Source of the DNA: CAIUGU01 sp965279735
Lineage (GTDB): Bacteria; Pseudomonadota; Gammaproteobacteria; Steroidobacterales; Steroidobacteraceae
Reading direction: 5' to 3'
Length of the DNA: 64,000 nucleotides
Assembly: GCA_965279735.1 (NCBI GenBank)
Contig: OZ257260.1
Coordinates: forward strand, 620,001 to 684,000
The position numbers and the translations under genes are program-made. Position 1 is the first letter of the stretch. Each line of letters opens with the position of its first letter. The notes under the pieces are model-generated. The model did no database searches and was not told where the DNA came from. It saw nothing but the letters and a program-made list of their open reading frames with translations. Below are positions 41,280-49,450 of this stretch, piece after piece.

Positions 41280-43886
41280 TCAGAATCGATACGAGAAGCG
41301 CGCCGACACAGTCCTCGGCGGTGCGAGTGTCAGCGTACCGAAGCCGTCCTGCCCGAGGAGGGCAACCCGTTCGGCACCGCCTCCCACGTAGTAGTACTCG
41401 TCAGTCAGGTTGCGGACCTGCACACCGATCTCCCAGTTGTCGGTGGGAGCGATGAACGTGATGCCTGCGTTGTAGAGGCTGACCGACGGGACTTCAGCGA
41501 TGTTGTCCGCATCGGTGAAATAGCTGTCGGAGAAGCTGTAGTCACCACGCATGACAAGCTGTCCCCAGGCGAGCGGCCAGCGATACGTCAGCGACGCATT
41601 GCGCCCCCATTCGGGAATGCTCGGCAGATCGTTCGTCGCGGGGAACGAAACGTAGGATTCGACCCGCTTGTACTCGCCTTCCAGGTACCCGAGGCCAGCC
41701 GACAGTGACAGCCGGGAAGTCAGTGCCGCCTGGAGTTCAAGTTCAGCGCCCTTGATCTCCGCATCGCTGGCGTTGAGGATGGCATTGCCGACGCAGCCGG
41801 TCGGGCAGCTCACCACGGAAACCTGCAGGTCGGAGTAGTCCGTCTTGAAGACGGCACCATTCAATCGCAGCCGGTCATCGAAACCTGTCCACTTGAAGCC
41901 CAGCTCGTAGACCGCCGCTTCTTCCGGCCCGAACGGGGTGATGGTATTGCCCGGCTGGATACGCTGGGAGAAACCGCCTCCCTTGTAGCCTTCGGAATAC
42001 GATCCGTACACCATCACGGTATCCCACTGATGTGCGATGTTCAGGTACGGGACGCCACCGCTGAAATCGGATTCCCGCGTGCCGGGTGTCACGAGGCGGA
42101 AGGCAGCAGGATCCGGCGGCAGCGGGAATGAAATCTGCCCGCCCGGTGCGGTCGGTTCGAAAACCCGGATGATGTACTGGATCCGGTCGTCGACAATCGA
42201 GTCGAGATTGTCTTCCGAATACCGGTATCCCGCGGTGATGCTCCAGCGGTCCGTCAGGTCGTAGGAGAGCTGACCGAAAACTGCCGAACTGTAGTTGTCC
42301 ACGATGCTGCCGGACATGATCAGGAAGGTCGGGAACAGCACCTGGTTGCGGTTGACCATGTCCTCCTTGAAGTAGTAGATGCCACCGACATAGTTCAGGC
42401 GGTCATCGAAAGCAGTTCCCAGTACCTGCAATTCCTGCGTGAACTGGTCGCCCTCCAGCCAGTCTTCGCGATGGGTAACGGCTGACGGCGTGGTATCGCC
42501 GTCAATCGCCGCGTAGTTGTCCTGGTTGCGGTAGCTGGTGATCGACTTAAGCGTTACCGCGCCCAGGTCCCACTCGACCGTGAGGTTGGCGCCGTAGATG
42601 TCCGCTTCACCCGGCGGACCAAACGACGACAGGCTGGTGTAGCTCTCGCCTGGCAGCACCGAACCGCTGGTCATGGGTGCGAGCCCGTAGTAGGGAGCAA
42701 CCAGCGAGTTGTATGCAGCCAGTGGAGTTGCGGGACGGGTTTCCGCGACGGCTGCGAGGACGCGTGGAGGCGCACTGCTTTCACGGCTCGTGTAGTCACC
42801 CGCGAGATCGATCGTGAGCGAATCGGTCGGCACCCAGCGCAATGCGAGACGGGCTGCGCGCGTTTCATCGGCTCCCAGGCCCTTGTCGCCGGCGATATTG
42901 GGCGTATCGACATAGCCGTCGACATCCCGTGCCAGGATGGACAGCCGGCCGTAGAAAGTGTCGGTGAAGGGAACATTGATGCTCCCCTTGACCTCGCGGC
43001 GATCGAAATCGCCAACGGTGAGTTCGCCTTGTCCGCCGAAAGCCTCATCCGGTTTCACCGAGTTGACCAGGATCGCTCCACCGATCGTGTTGCGACCAAA
43101 GAGCGTCCCTTGTGGGCCCCGCAGTACCTCGATTGACGAGACTCCCGCGGTATCCATGAGTGCACCGGAAACGCTGGAGATATAGACCCCATCCACATAC
43201 GTACCGACACCTGCCTGCACTGTCGGGACAAAATCTCCCTGTCCGATGCCGCGGATGAACACGATCGCCGCGTCGCTCAAGCCTTCCATCGAAGTCCGGA
43301 AAACGAGGTTGGGGGTCGATTGTGCAAGCTGGTCTGTCCGGTCGATCTGCCGCAACTTCAGTTCTTCACCGGAATAAGCGGTGATGGCAATCGGCGTCTC
43401 CATCAGGGTTTCCTCGCGTCGCCGCGCGGTCACCGTCACTTCCTCGATTCTCGCGCCGGCTTCCTCTGCAGGAACACTCCCGCCTGCGCCCTCGGCGGCG
43501 TAACGCGGTGTTGCCGCGGAAACGCCGGAGACCAGATTGACCTTGAGCAGCTCGGGCCCGGTTGCAGCCGTGGCCACCGGCAACATCACGACGTAAGCAC
43601 CTTGATACTCCCTCACCACCAGCGCGGTGCCCTCGATGAGCTTCTGGAAGGCAGCCGTCGAATCGAGTACTCCGGATACACCCTGGGTCCTGACACCCTG
43701 CAGCTGTTTGCTCGGATAGATGACTTCCACATTGAACTGCTTCGCGAGCAGCTCCAGTGCCCTGGTCAACTCGCCCGGTTGAACCTCGACGACTTGCGGA
43801 CGCGACACTTCCGCTGCATGCGCAGCGAGTGAAGCGGCGCAGACGAGGGAGGCAATCACCGATCTCAGTTTCATGGACGCAGACAT
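41280..43886 (-). CDS. TonB-dependent receptor with STN signalling domain (FecA-like transducer)
   Basis: About 868 residues from ATG 43886 (GAGGA 6 bp upstream). Signal peptide about 1-25, then an STN (secretin/TonB N-terminal) domain: QPGELTRALELLAKQFNVEVIYPSKQLQGVRTQGVSGVLDSTAAFQKLIEGTAL. A linker leads to the TonB box IEEVTVTARRREE, the plug (RGIGQGDFVPTVQAGVGTYVDGVYI, IEVLRGPQGTLFGRNTIGGAILVNS) and a barrel ending VSARFSYRF. STN domains relay ligand binding to FecR-type anti-sigma factors, and a fecI-fecR pair is divergent from this gene. The plug and barrel resemble receptors often annotated for siderophores or other ligands; ligand unknown. Confidence 0.92.
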   Translation of the reverse strand: MSASMKLRSVIASLVCAASLAAHAAEVSRPQVVEVQPGELTRALELLAKQFNVEVIYPSKQLQGVRTQGVSGVLDSTAAFQKLIEGTALVVREYQGAYVVMLPVATAATGPELLKVNLVSGVSAATPRYAAEGAGGSVPAEEAGARIEEVTVTARRREETLMETPIAITAYSGEELKLRQIDRTDQLAQSTPNLVFRTSMEGLSDAAIVFIRGIGQGDFVPTVQAGVGTYVDGVYISSVSGALMDTAGVSSIEVLRGPQGTLFGRNTIGGAILVNSVKPDEAFGGQGELTVGDFDRREVKGSINVPFTDTFYGRLSILARDVDGYVDTPNIAGDKGLGADETRAARLALRWVPTDSLTIDLAGDYTSRESSAPPRVLAAVAETRPATPLAAYNSLVAPYYGLAPMTSGSVLPGESYTSLSSFGPPGEADIYGANLTVEWDLGAVTLKSITSYRNQDNYAAIDGDTTPSAVTHREDWLEGDQFTQELQVLGTAFDDRLNYVGGIYYFKEDMVNRNQVLFPTFLIMSGSIVDNYSSAVFGQLSYDLTDRWSITAGYRYSEDNLDSIVDDRIQYIIRVFEPTAPGGQISFPLPPDPAAFRLVTPGTRESDFSGGVPYLNIAHQWDTVMVYGSYSEGYKGGGFSQRIQPGNTITPFGPEEAAVYELGFKWTGFDDRLRLNGAVFKTDYSDLQVSVVSCPTGCVGNAILNASDAEIKGAELELQAALTSRLSLSAGLGYLEGEYKRVESYVSFPATNDLPSIPEWGRNASLTYRWPLAWGQLVMRGDYSFSDSYFTDADNIAEVPSVSLYNAGITFIAPTDNWEIGVQVRNLTDEYYYVGGGAERVALLGQDGFGTLTLAPPRTVSARFSYRF

Positions 43887-44523
43887 GATTGATCCTCGCT
43901 TCGCTTCAGCCGGGCGTGGGATTACGCGGGGCCTATCAATGAAGTCGATTGGGAATTTGTTTTCCTCCATAACAATCTTCAGATTTAAAGGAATTCATGC
44001 AACGATTTTCACGCCACACTAAATCGGAGCAAACGGCTCTATTGGCAGCGCGAAATTGGGGCGTGACCGTGTTTTCATGAATCAAACCGGAAGAACTGCA
44101 CGCGCACGCCTGCAATGAAATGCTTGGCCAGCCGTGTGTTGTGTACAGTCGACGCATGACGTCATCCCGTCAGCGGATACGTCGTCCGGCAGGGAAAATC
44201 ACGTCGATACAGGCTGTGAAGTGCACGACGCTGCACTGGTAGAGTGCGGTCGCGAGGCGGGTTCGGAAGTCTGTTTTTTTCTGGTCGCTGCTCAACGGTA
44301 ACGCGTCAGCCGCGTTCCGCGACGTTTTGGATGTGCGCAGAGCTGCGCTTCGCCGGATAGCCTTGATCTGCAACCGGACCTGCATCCTTTTACTAACAAG
44401 ACCGGCCCGGCGAAGCTATCCGTTGAATGCAGAAAATATCCCGTACCTGCATTCCCCGAATGCAGTGGAGATCTGCCTGGTCAGGAATGTTGACGACACT
44501 GGAATCTACGCTATGTTCGAGCG
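43887..44523. other. Divergent regulatory region between STN receptor and FecI-type sigma gene
   Basis: 637 bp with no gene I can support. It is locally AT-richer than the flanks (for example 43957-44010). It contains an inverted repeat GCTTCGCCGG (44347-44356) and CCGGCGAAGC (44407-44416), about 110 bp before the sigma gene, and a second short palindrome CTGCATTC-CCCG-GAATGCAG (44447-44466). Promoters for the receptor operon (leftward) and the sigma gene (rightward) must lie here, but no ECF or sigma70 promoter was convincing by eye. Confidence 0.6.
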
Positions 44524-45096
44524 ATGGAATCCGCGCTGGAAGTCTGGTTTCGTCGGGAAATCCTCCCGTACGAACCTGCACTCGTGAGATTCCTGGGCAG
44601 GAAGAGCTCATCGCCCGCAGATGTCGACGACATCCGTCATGACATCTACATTCGCATCCTTGAAGCAGCGGAGACGAGCCTTCCGGTTTCGCCCCGGAGT
44701 TTTCTGTTCGCCATCGCACGCAATGTCCTGGTCGATCGCACGCGTCGCGCCCGCATCGTTTCAATCGACCTGCTGGGCGACATGGATGATCTCCATGTCC
44801 TGATCGACGAGATATGCCCCGAGAGGAATCTGACGGGGCACCAGCAGCTGCAACAACTGTCAGGGCTGTTCGACCGGCTCCCCGCCCGATGCAGGGAGAT
44901 TGTCTGGATGAGACGAGTGGAGGACTTGCCGCAGAAGGAAATCGCACGCCGGCTCGGGATCTCGGAATCGACGGTGGAGAAGCACCTGATACGCGGCATC
45001 AGCCTGCTGGCGAATGCTCTCTACCAGAGCGAAGAGCGTGCCGATACCATTGCGGCCAGACCAGCAGGACAGCCTGGATTGATACTCAATGAATGA
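44524..45096 (+). CDS. FecI-type ECF sigma factor
   Basis: 190 residues. Sigma region 2 (YEPALVRFLGRKSSSPADVDDIRHDIYIRILEAAETSL...PRSFLFAIARNVLVDRTRRARIVSID) and region 4 (LPARCREIVWMRRVEDLPQKEIARRLGISESTVEKHLIRGISLLANAL) are complete and of the iron-starvation (FecI/FpvI) type. It overlaps the fecR-like gene by 8 bp and diverges from an STN receptor. The predicted target is the receptor operon at 43886-35291. No Fur box was identified. Confidence 0.92.
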   Translation: MESALEVWFRREILPYEPALVRFLGRKSSSPADVDDIRHDIYIRILEAAETSLPVSPRSFLFAIARNVLVDRTRRARIVSIDLLGDMDDLHVLIDEICPERNLTGHQQLQQLSGLFDRLPARCREIVWMRRVEDLPQKEIARRLGISESTVEKHLIRGISLLANALYQSEERADTIAARPAGQPGLILNE

Positions 45097-46045
45097 TCGA
45101 ATCAGGGCGGAAGAGGCAGCTTCGGCGTGGATTGCGAGACGGGACGGAGACGACTGGACGGGCGCTGAAGCAGAAGCGTTTCATGCCTGGCTTGAATCGT
45201 CCGCCAGCAATCGTGCAGCCTATTTCAGGTTGAATTCTGCCTGGCAGGACGCCGCGAAACTGCGGGCGTTGGGTCGACCGGACGCACAGGCCGCAGGCAG
45301 GAGCAGCCGTCGGTCCGGTACGGAGGTTCGGCGAATCGCCATCGCTGCAGGAGTGGCGATGATCGCGCTGGGTACGCTCCTGTTCATCGCGTTCGCAGAC
45401 GAAACGTTTTCGACCGGGGTAGGGGGTCTGCGCGTCGTGCGGATTGCGGACGGGTCAGTCATCACGCTGAACACAGGTACTGCCGTTGAAGTTTCGCTGC
45501 TTCGACGCGAACGTCGTGTGCGCCTCGAACGTGGCGAGGCGTTCTTCGAGGTTGCGAAGGATGCGAAGCGGCCTTTCATCGTGGAAGCCGGAGACCAGCG
45601 GATCATTGCCGTGGGGACTGCCTTTTCCGTGCGACGTGAAGGCGCGGATCTCGAGGCGCTTGTTGCCGAAGGAACAGTCCGGACAGAGGTTGCCGGCGAG
45701 CAGGGTCGGGATACCGGAGGTTTTCCAGCTGGCTCCATGCTGCATATCCGTAGCGGAAAAATGCAGGTCGAGCGCAGGTCGCAGACGGACATCGACAAAA
45801 TACTCAGCTGGCGCAAGGGTCTCCTGACTCTTGCAGACGTACCACTGAAAGAGGCAATCGCCGAGTTGAACCGCTACAACCAGCGCCAGATCGTGATCGT
45901 CGATCCGTCACTCTCCGACATGCAGATTGGTGGAGTGGTGCGGCTCGGCAATCAGGAAGCCTTCATTCATCTTCTTGAGGAGGCGTTTCCGGTTCGCGCA
46001 GAGATTGCCGACGACGTCATCCGGCTTGGCGTTCCACCGCCCTGA
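45089..46045 (+). CDS. FecR-family anti-sigma/sensor protein
   Basis: 318 residues. Cytoplasmic DUF4880-like N-terminus (AEEAASAWIARRDGDDWTGAEAEAFHAWLESSASNRAAYFRLNSAWQ), one membrane segment (about 83-103), and the periplasmic FecR domain (GLRVVRIADGSVITLNTGTAVEVSLLRRERRVRLERGEAFFEVAKDAKRPFIVEAGDQRIIAVGTAFSVRR). The C-terminal part (VPLKEAIAELNRYNQRQIVIVDPSLSDMQIGG) is STN-like and should contact the receptor STN domain. Together with the sigma factor and receptor it makes a complete cell-surface signalling trio. Confidence 0.92.
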   Translation: MNDRIRAEEAASAWIARRDGDDWTGAEAEAFHAWLESSASNRAAYFRLNSAWQDAAKLRALGRPDAQAAGRSSRRSGTEVRRIAIAAGVAMIALGTLLFIAFADETFSTGVGGLRVVRIADGSVITLNTGTAVEVSLLRRERRVRLERGEAFFEVAKDAKRPFIVEAGDQRIIAVGTAFSVRREGADLEALVAEGTVRTEVAGEQGRDTGGFPAGSMLHIRSGKMQVERRSQTDIDKILSWRKGLLTLADVPLKEAIAELNRYNQRQIVIVDPSLSDMQIGGVVRLGNQEAFIHLLEEAFPVRAEIADDVIRLGVPPP

Positions 46046-46047
46046 TC

Positions 46048-46692
46048 TCAGCGCGCCGTTGCCGCCGTTTGCGGTGTGATCAGCGCGACAACACCAAACT
46101 GCGGATGATCGATGTAGTGCCGCTCGTTGCTGCGCATGCGACGCGTCTGCCGGATGTAGTAGTGCTGTCCCGTTCCGTCGGGCTGATAATCGAGGTCCAG
46201 CGTCAGGTGCAGATATCGACCTCGCGCCAACGCTGCCGAGCCTTTCAATGAGCCCGCGGGCAGCAGGCCATCGAGCGGCATGGAGACGGCACCATTCAAC
46301 GGTGAGCCCACCTGGCTCCAGCCGAAATGCGCGATTGTCCTGTAGGTGCGGCTCCGCTGCAGTGAAGCCGCGATACCACCGAGCTTGAACTTCTCGCGGG
46401 GCAATGCCGGTCGTCCTTCAATCGGCATTCCGCCCAGGGAGTCCGCCGAAACGATCTGCGAAACTTCCTCGTCCGCAGCGGCTGCCGGCAATGCACCCGG
46501 GCCCGGTGACAGGCGATCTTCCAGCGCCCAGTCTTCCGGCGTGCTGCTGGTGTCCAGGTTGCGGAACACGACGAGCTCCACGTCGTAGACGATTGGTGCG
46601 TTCTCCTGCGCCGGAATGCCGGTCGCAAAGACAAGCGCCAGGAGTACACCGATCGCCGGTCTGATCCCGATGGCAGCGCTCAGCCTCTTCAT
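46048..46692 (-). CDS. CsiV-like periplasmic protein
   Basis: 214 residues from ATG 46692. Signal peptide about 1-28 (ending TGIPAQE). The N-terminal block VYDVELVVFRNLD and C-terminal block YYIRQTRRMRSNERHYIDHPQFGVVALITP are typical of the CsiV family (named from Vibrio, described as peptidoglycan-binding). In several gammaproteobacteria this gene lies directly after mfd; here a molybdoenzyme pair separates them. Its ATG overlaps the stop of the upstream molybdenum subunit. Converges with the fecR-like gene, 2 bp apart. Confidence 0.75.
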   Translation of the reverse strand: MKRLSAAIGIRPAIGVLLALVFATGIPAQENAPIVYDVELVVFRNLDTSSTPEDWALEDRLSPGPGALPAAAADEEVSQIVSADSLGGMPIEGRPALPREKFKLGGIAASLQRSRTYRTIAHFGWSQVGSPLNGAVSMPLDGLLPAGSLKGSAALARGRYLHLTLDLDYQPDGTGQHYYIRQTRRMRSNERHYIDHPQFGVVALITPQTAATAR

Positions 46693-48896
46693 GCCATCTG
46701 GATTCCCTGGGTCGAGAGCGGCAGCGCACGGACAGGCTTGCCCGTCAGTACCATCAAGGCATTGATCAGCGCGGGAGCGATGACCGGTGTGCCTGGCTCG
46801 CCAACTCCAGTCGGCTTCTCCGTCGACGGAACGATGTGCACCTCGATCGGTGGCGCCTGGTTCATCCTGAGCACCGGGTACTGGTGGAAGTTCGTCTGTT
46901 CGACGATGCCATCCTTCAGCGTAATGGCTCCGTTCAATGCTGCGGACAGGCCATAGCCAATCCCGGATTCCATCTGCATGGCGATGATGTTCGGATTGAC
47001 GGCGACGCCGCAGTCGACAGCGCATATCACGCGGTCGAGCTTGAAGCTCTGGCCGGTCTTCGTGACTTCCGCCACCTGCGCGACGACGGTGCCGAACGAC
47101 TCATGAACCGCGATGCCGCGCGCACGGCCTGCGGCCAGAGGCGTGTTCCAGTCAGCCTTGGCCGCTGCGAGTTCCAGAACGGCCAGATGCCGTGGATGCT
47201 TCGAGAGCAGGCTGCGACGCAGCTCGAACGGATTCTTGCCGCCAGCGCGAGCCAGTTCATCGAGGAAACACTCCGTCACATAACCCGTATGCGAGGAGCC
47301 GACCGACCGCCACCACTGGATCGGCACGCCGATGTTCGTCGTATGCAGTTCAACGCGCAGGTTCGGGATCGTGTACGGCAAGGTCGACGCGCCTTCGACC
47401 GATGTCGGATCGATGCCATCCTTGCCGACCATGGCTGCCATGGGACCGCCCCCCATGATCGACTGGCCAACGATGCGCTGCCGCCAGGCGATGATGTTGC
47501 CGTCCTTGTCGAGGCCTGCCTTCAGCGAATGCACATAGAGCGGGCGATAGAAGCCGCCTTGCGTATCGTCTTCCCGCGTCCACACCATCTTGATCGGTGC
47601 CTTGCTGCCGGACGCCTTGGCGATCGCTGCGGATTCCATGACGTAATCCGCGAGCGGATTGGCGCGCCGGCCGAAGCTGCCGCCTGCGAACAGCATGTTG
47701 AGCTTCACGTTTTCCGGCGGAATGCCGAGCAGCTTTGCCACGGCAGCCTGGTCGAGCGTCTGGAACTGTTCGCCGTTCCAGATCTCGCACGAGTTGTCAC
47801 CGACCTGCGCAACGCAGTTGAGCGGCTCCATCGAGGCATGTGCCAGGAAGGGAACTTCATACGTCGCTTCGATGACGCGGGCCGCCGTCTTGAACGCTGC
47901 TTCCACATCGCCATCGTTCCGCGCGACGGGTCCGGGTGTCGCGGCGAGCTTGCGATAGTCCGCGAGGATTTCGGGAGAGCCCTGTTTGAACGCGTTGGTC
48001 TCGTCCCATTCGACTGTCAGGGCATCGCGGCCCTTCTTGGCCGACCAGAAATCGGTCGCGATGACCGCGACTCCGGTCGTGACGGGCGTTTCGAACGACA
48101 CGACGTTGACCACGCCCTTCACTTCTTTCGCTTTCGTTGCGTCGAAGCTCTTCACCTTCGAGCCGAAGCGCGGGGGATGGGCGACGACAGCGGTGAGCAT
48201 GTCCGGCAGCTTGAAATCCTGCGTGTACATGGCCGTGCCGGTCGACTTCGCGTGGGCATCGACACGCGCCACAGGCTTGCCGATATAAACGAAGTCCTTT
48301 GCTTCCTTGAGCTTGATGTCCGTGGGGACCGCAAGCTGCGAGGCATCCGCAACCAGCTCGCCGAACGCAGCGCTGCGATTCGACCCGGCGTGCGTGACCT
48401 TGCCGCCGGACACGGTGATGTCATTGGCGCCGACTTTCCAGCGTGCCGCCGCAGCGGAAACCAGCATGGACCGCGCAGCTGCACCGGCCTGGCGATACTG
48501 CTCATAGGAATTGGCGATGGCCGTGCTGCCGCCCGTGCCCTGCAAGCCGAAAGCGAGGTTGGTGTACTTGGCGGTATCGGCAGGCGCACCTTCGACGGTG
48601 ATCTGCGACCAGTCGGCATCCAGTTCCTCTGCAACCAGCGTGGCAAGGCCGGTGTAAGTGCCCTGGCCCATTTCAATGTGCTTCGAGATCACGACGACCT
48701 TGTTGTCCGCGCCAATGCGCACGAATGCGTTCGGTGCGAAGGGAGCGACATTCGCGCCGGCCGCGCCTGTGGCCGAGTCGTCCGGCGTGCAACCCGGCAG
48801 GTAGATGGCGAGTGTCAGCGCCGCGCCCACTTTGAGGAAGTCACGGCGCCCGAGAGAGTCGGTCAGGCTCGTATTGACGATGTGTTTCGTGTTCAT
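46689..48896 (-). CDS. Molybdopterin-binding subunit of an aldehyde/isoquinoline oxidoreductase family enzyme
   Basis: 735 residues of the xanthine oxidase family, isoquinoline 1-oxidoreductase beta (IorB) type. The N-terminus is a Tat signal (SLGRRDFLKVGAALTLAIYLPGC) ending in a possible lipobox Cys, so it is exported folded. Moco-binding and family blocks: GTGGSTAIANSYEQYRQAGAAAR, ASMEPLNCVAQV, LFAGGSFGRRANPLADYV, WWRSVGSSHTGYVTECFLDELA. The catalytic Glu is expected at 700 in GVGEPGTPVIAPALINAL. Partner of the 2Fe-2S subunit 9 bp upstream. Substrate unknown: an aldehyde or N-heterocycle. Confidence 0.9.
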   Translation of the reverse strand: MNTKHIVNTSLTDSLGRRDFLKVGAALTLAIYLPGCTPDDSATGAAGANVAPFAPNAFVRIGADNKVVVISKHIEMGQGTYTGLATLVAEELDADWSQITVEGAPADTAKYTNLAFGLQGTGGSTAIANSYEQYRQAGAAARSMLVSAAAARWKVGANDITVSGGKVTHAGSNRSAAFGELVADASQLAVPTDIKLKEAKDFVYIGKPVARVDAHAKSTGTAMYTQDFKLPDMLTAVVAHPPRFGSKVKSFDATKAKEVKGVVNVVSFETPVTTGVAVIATDFWSAKKGRDALTVEWDETNAFKQGSPEILADYRKLAATPGPVARNDGDVEAAFKTAARVIEATYEVPFLAHASMEPLNCVAQVGDNSCEIWNGEQFQTLDQAAVAKLLGIPPENVKLNMLFAGGSFGRRANPLADYVMESAAIAKASGSKAPIKMVWTREDDTQGGFYRPLYVHSLKAGLDKDGNIIAWRQRIVGQSIMGGGPMAAMVGKDGIDPTSVEGASTLPYTIPNLRVELHTTNIGVPIQWWRSVGSSHTGYVTECFLDELARAGGKNPFELRRSLLSKHPRHLAVLELAAAKADWNTPLAAGRARGIAVHESFGTVVAQVAEVTKTGQSFKLDRVICAVDCGVAVNPNIIAMQMESGIGYGLSAALNGAITLKDGIVEQTNFHQYPVLRMNQAPPIEVHIVPSTEKPTGVGEPGTPVIAPALINALMVLTGKPVRALPLSTQGIQMA

Positions 48897-48905
48897 GACG
48901 ACTCC

Positions 48906-49364
48906 TTATGCCAGCGACGCCGCGGCCCGCTTGATGGCGGCGCGGATGCGGGGATACGTGGCACAGCGGCAGATGTTCCCGGACATGGCGGCATCGATGT
49001 CCGCGTCAGTGGGAGACTTGTTCTGGCTGAGAAGGCCCGTGGCGCTCATGATCTGGCCCGACTGGCAGTAGCCGCACTGGGCGACGTTTTCCGCAATCCA
49101 GGCTTCCTGCACCGCCTGTCCGACGGGGGACGCACCGATGTTCTCGATGGTGGTGATCTTCTTGCCCGCGACTGCCGAAACCGGAGTAATGCAGCTGCGG
49201 GTCGGCTGACCGTCGATATGCACGGTGCAGGCGCCGCAAAGCGCCATGCCGCAGCCGAATTTCGTGCCCGTCATCGAGAGGTGATCCCGCAACGTCCACA
49301 GCAGGGGGGTATCCGGCTCTACATCGACTTCGACGCTTTTTCCGTTGATGTCCAGAGTGGCCAT
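48906..49364 (-). CDS. 2Fe-2S subunit of the same molybdoenzyme
   Basis: 152 residues, IorA/CoxS type. The plant-type [2Fe-2S] cluster uses Cys38, 43, 46 and 58 (GCGMALCGAC...RSC). The second cluster domain has AQCGYCQSGQIM and GNICRCATYPRIRAAIKR. No signal peptide; export probably occurs in complex with the Tat-signal-bearing large subunit. The pair has no separate FAD subunit, so electrons likely go to a periplasmic cytochrome. Confidence 0.93.
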   Translation of the reverse strand: MATLDINGKSVEVDVEPDTPLLWTLRDHLSMTGTKFGCGMALCGACTVHIDGQPTRSCITPVSAVAGKKITTIENIGASPVGQAVQEAWIAENVAQCGYCQSGQIMSATGLLSQNKSPTDADIDAAMSGNICRCATYPRIRAAIKRAAASLA

Positions 49365-49450
49365 GAGAATCTCCCCTTGAAAAATCGCCCCGGCGGGTCA
49401 GCGCAGGAATATACGCCTGTCACCGGGTCTTGAGTAAGTTGCGGACGGGT

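Noticed and set aside
43936..44157. 73-codon minus-strand ORF upstream of the STN receptor
   Set aside because: Cys/Arg-rich translation with no domain or ribosome binding site, in what should be a promoter region.
46836..49433. An 865-codon open frame on the plus strand across the molybdoenzyme genes
   Set aside because: It is antisense to two clear genes with intact cofactor motifs. Its His/Arg/Asp/Gly-rich composition is typical of the opposite frame of GC-rich coding sequence.
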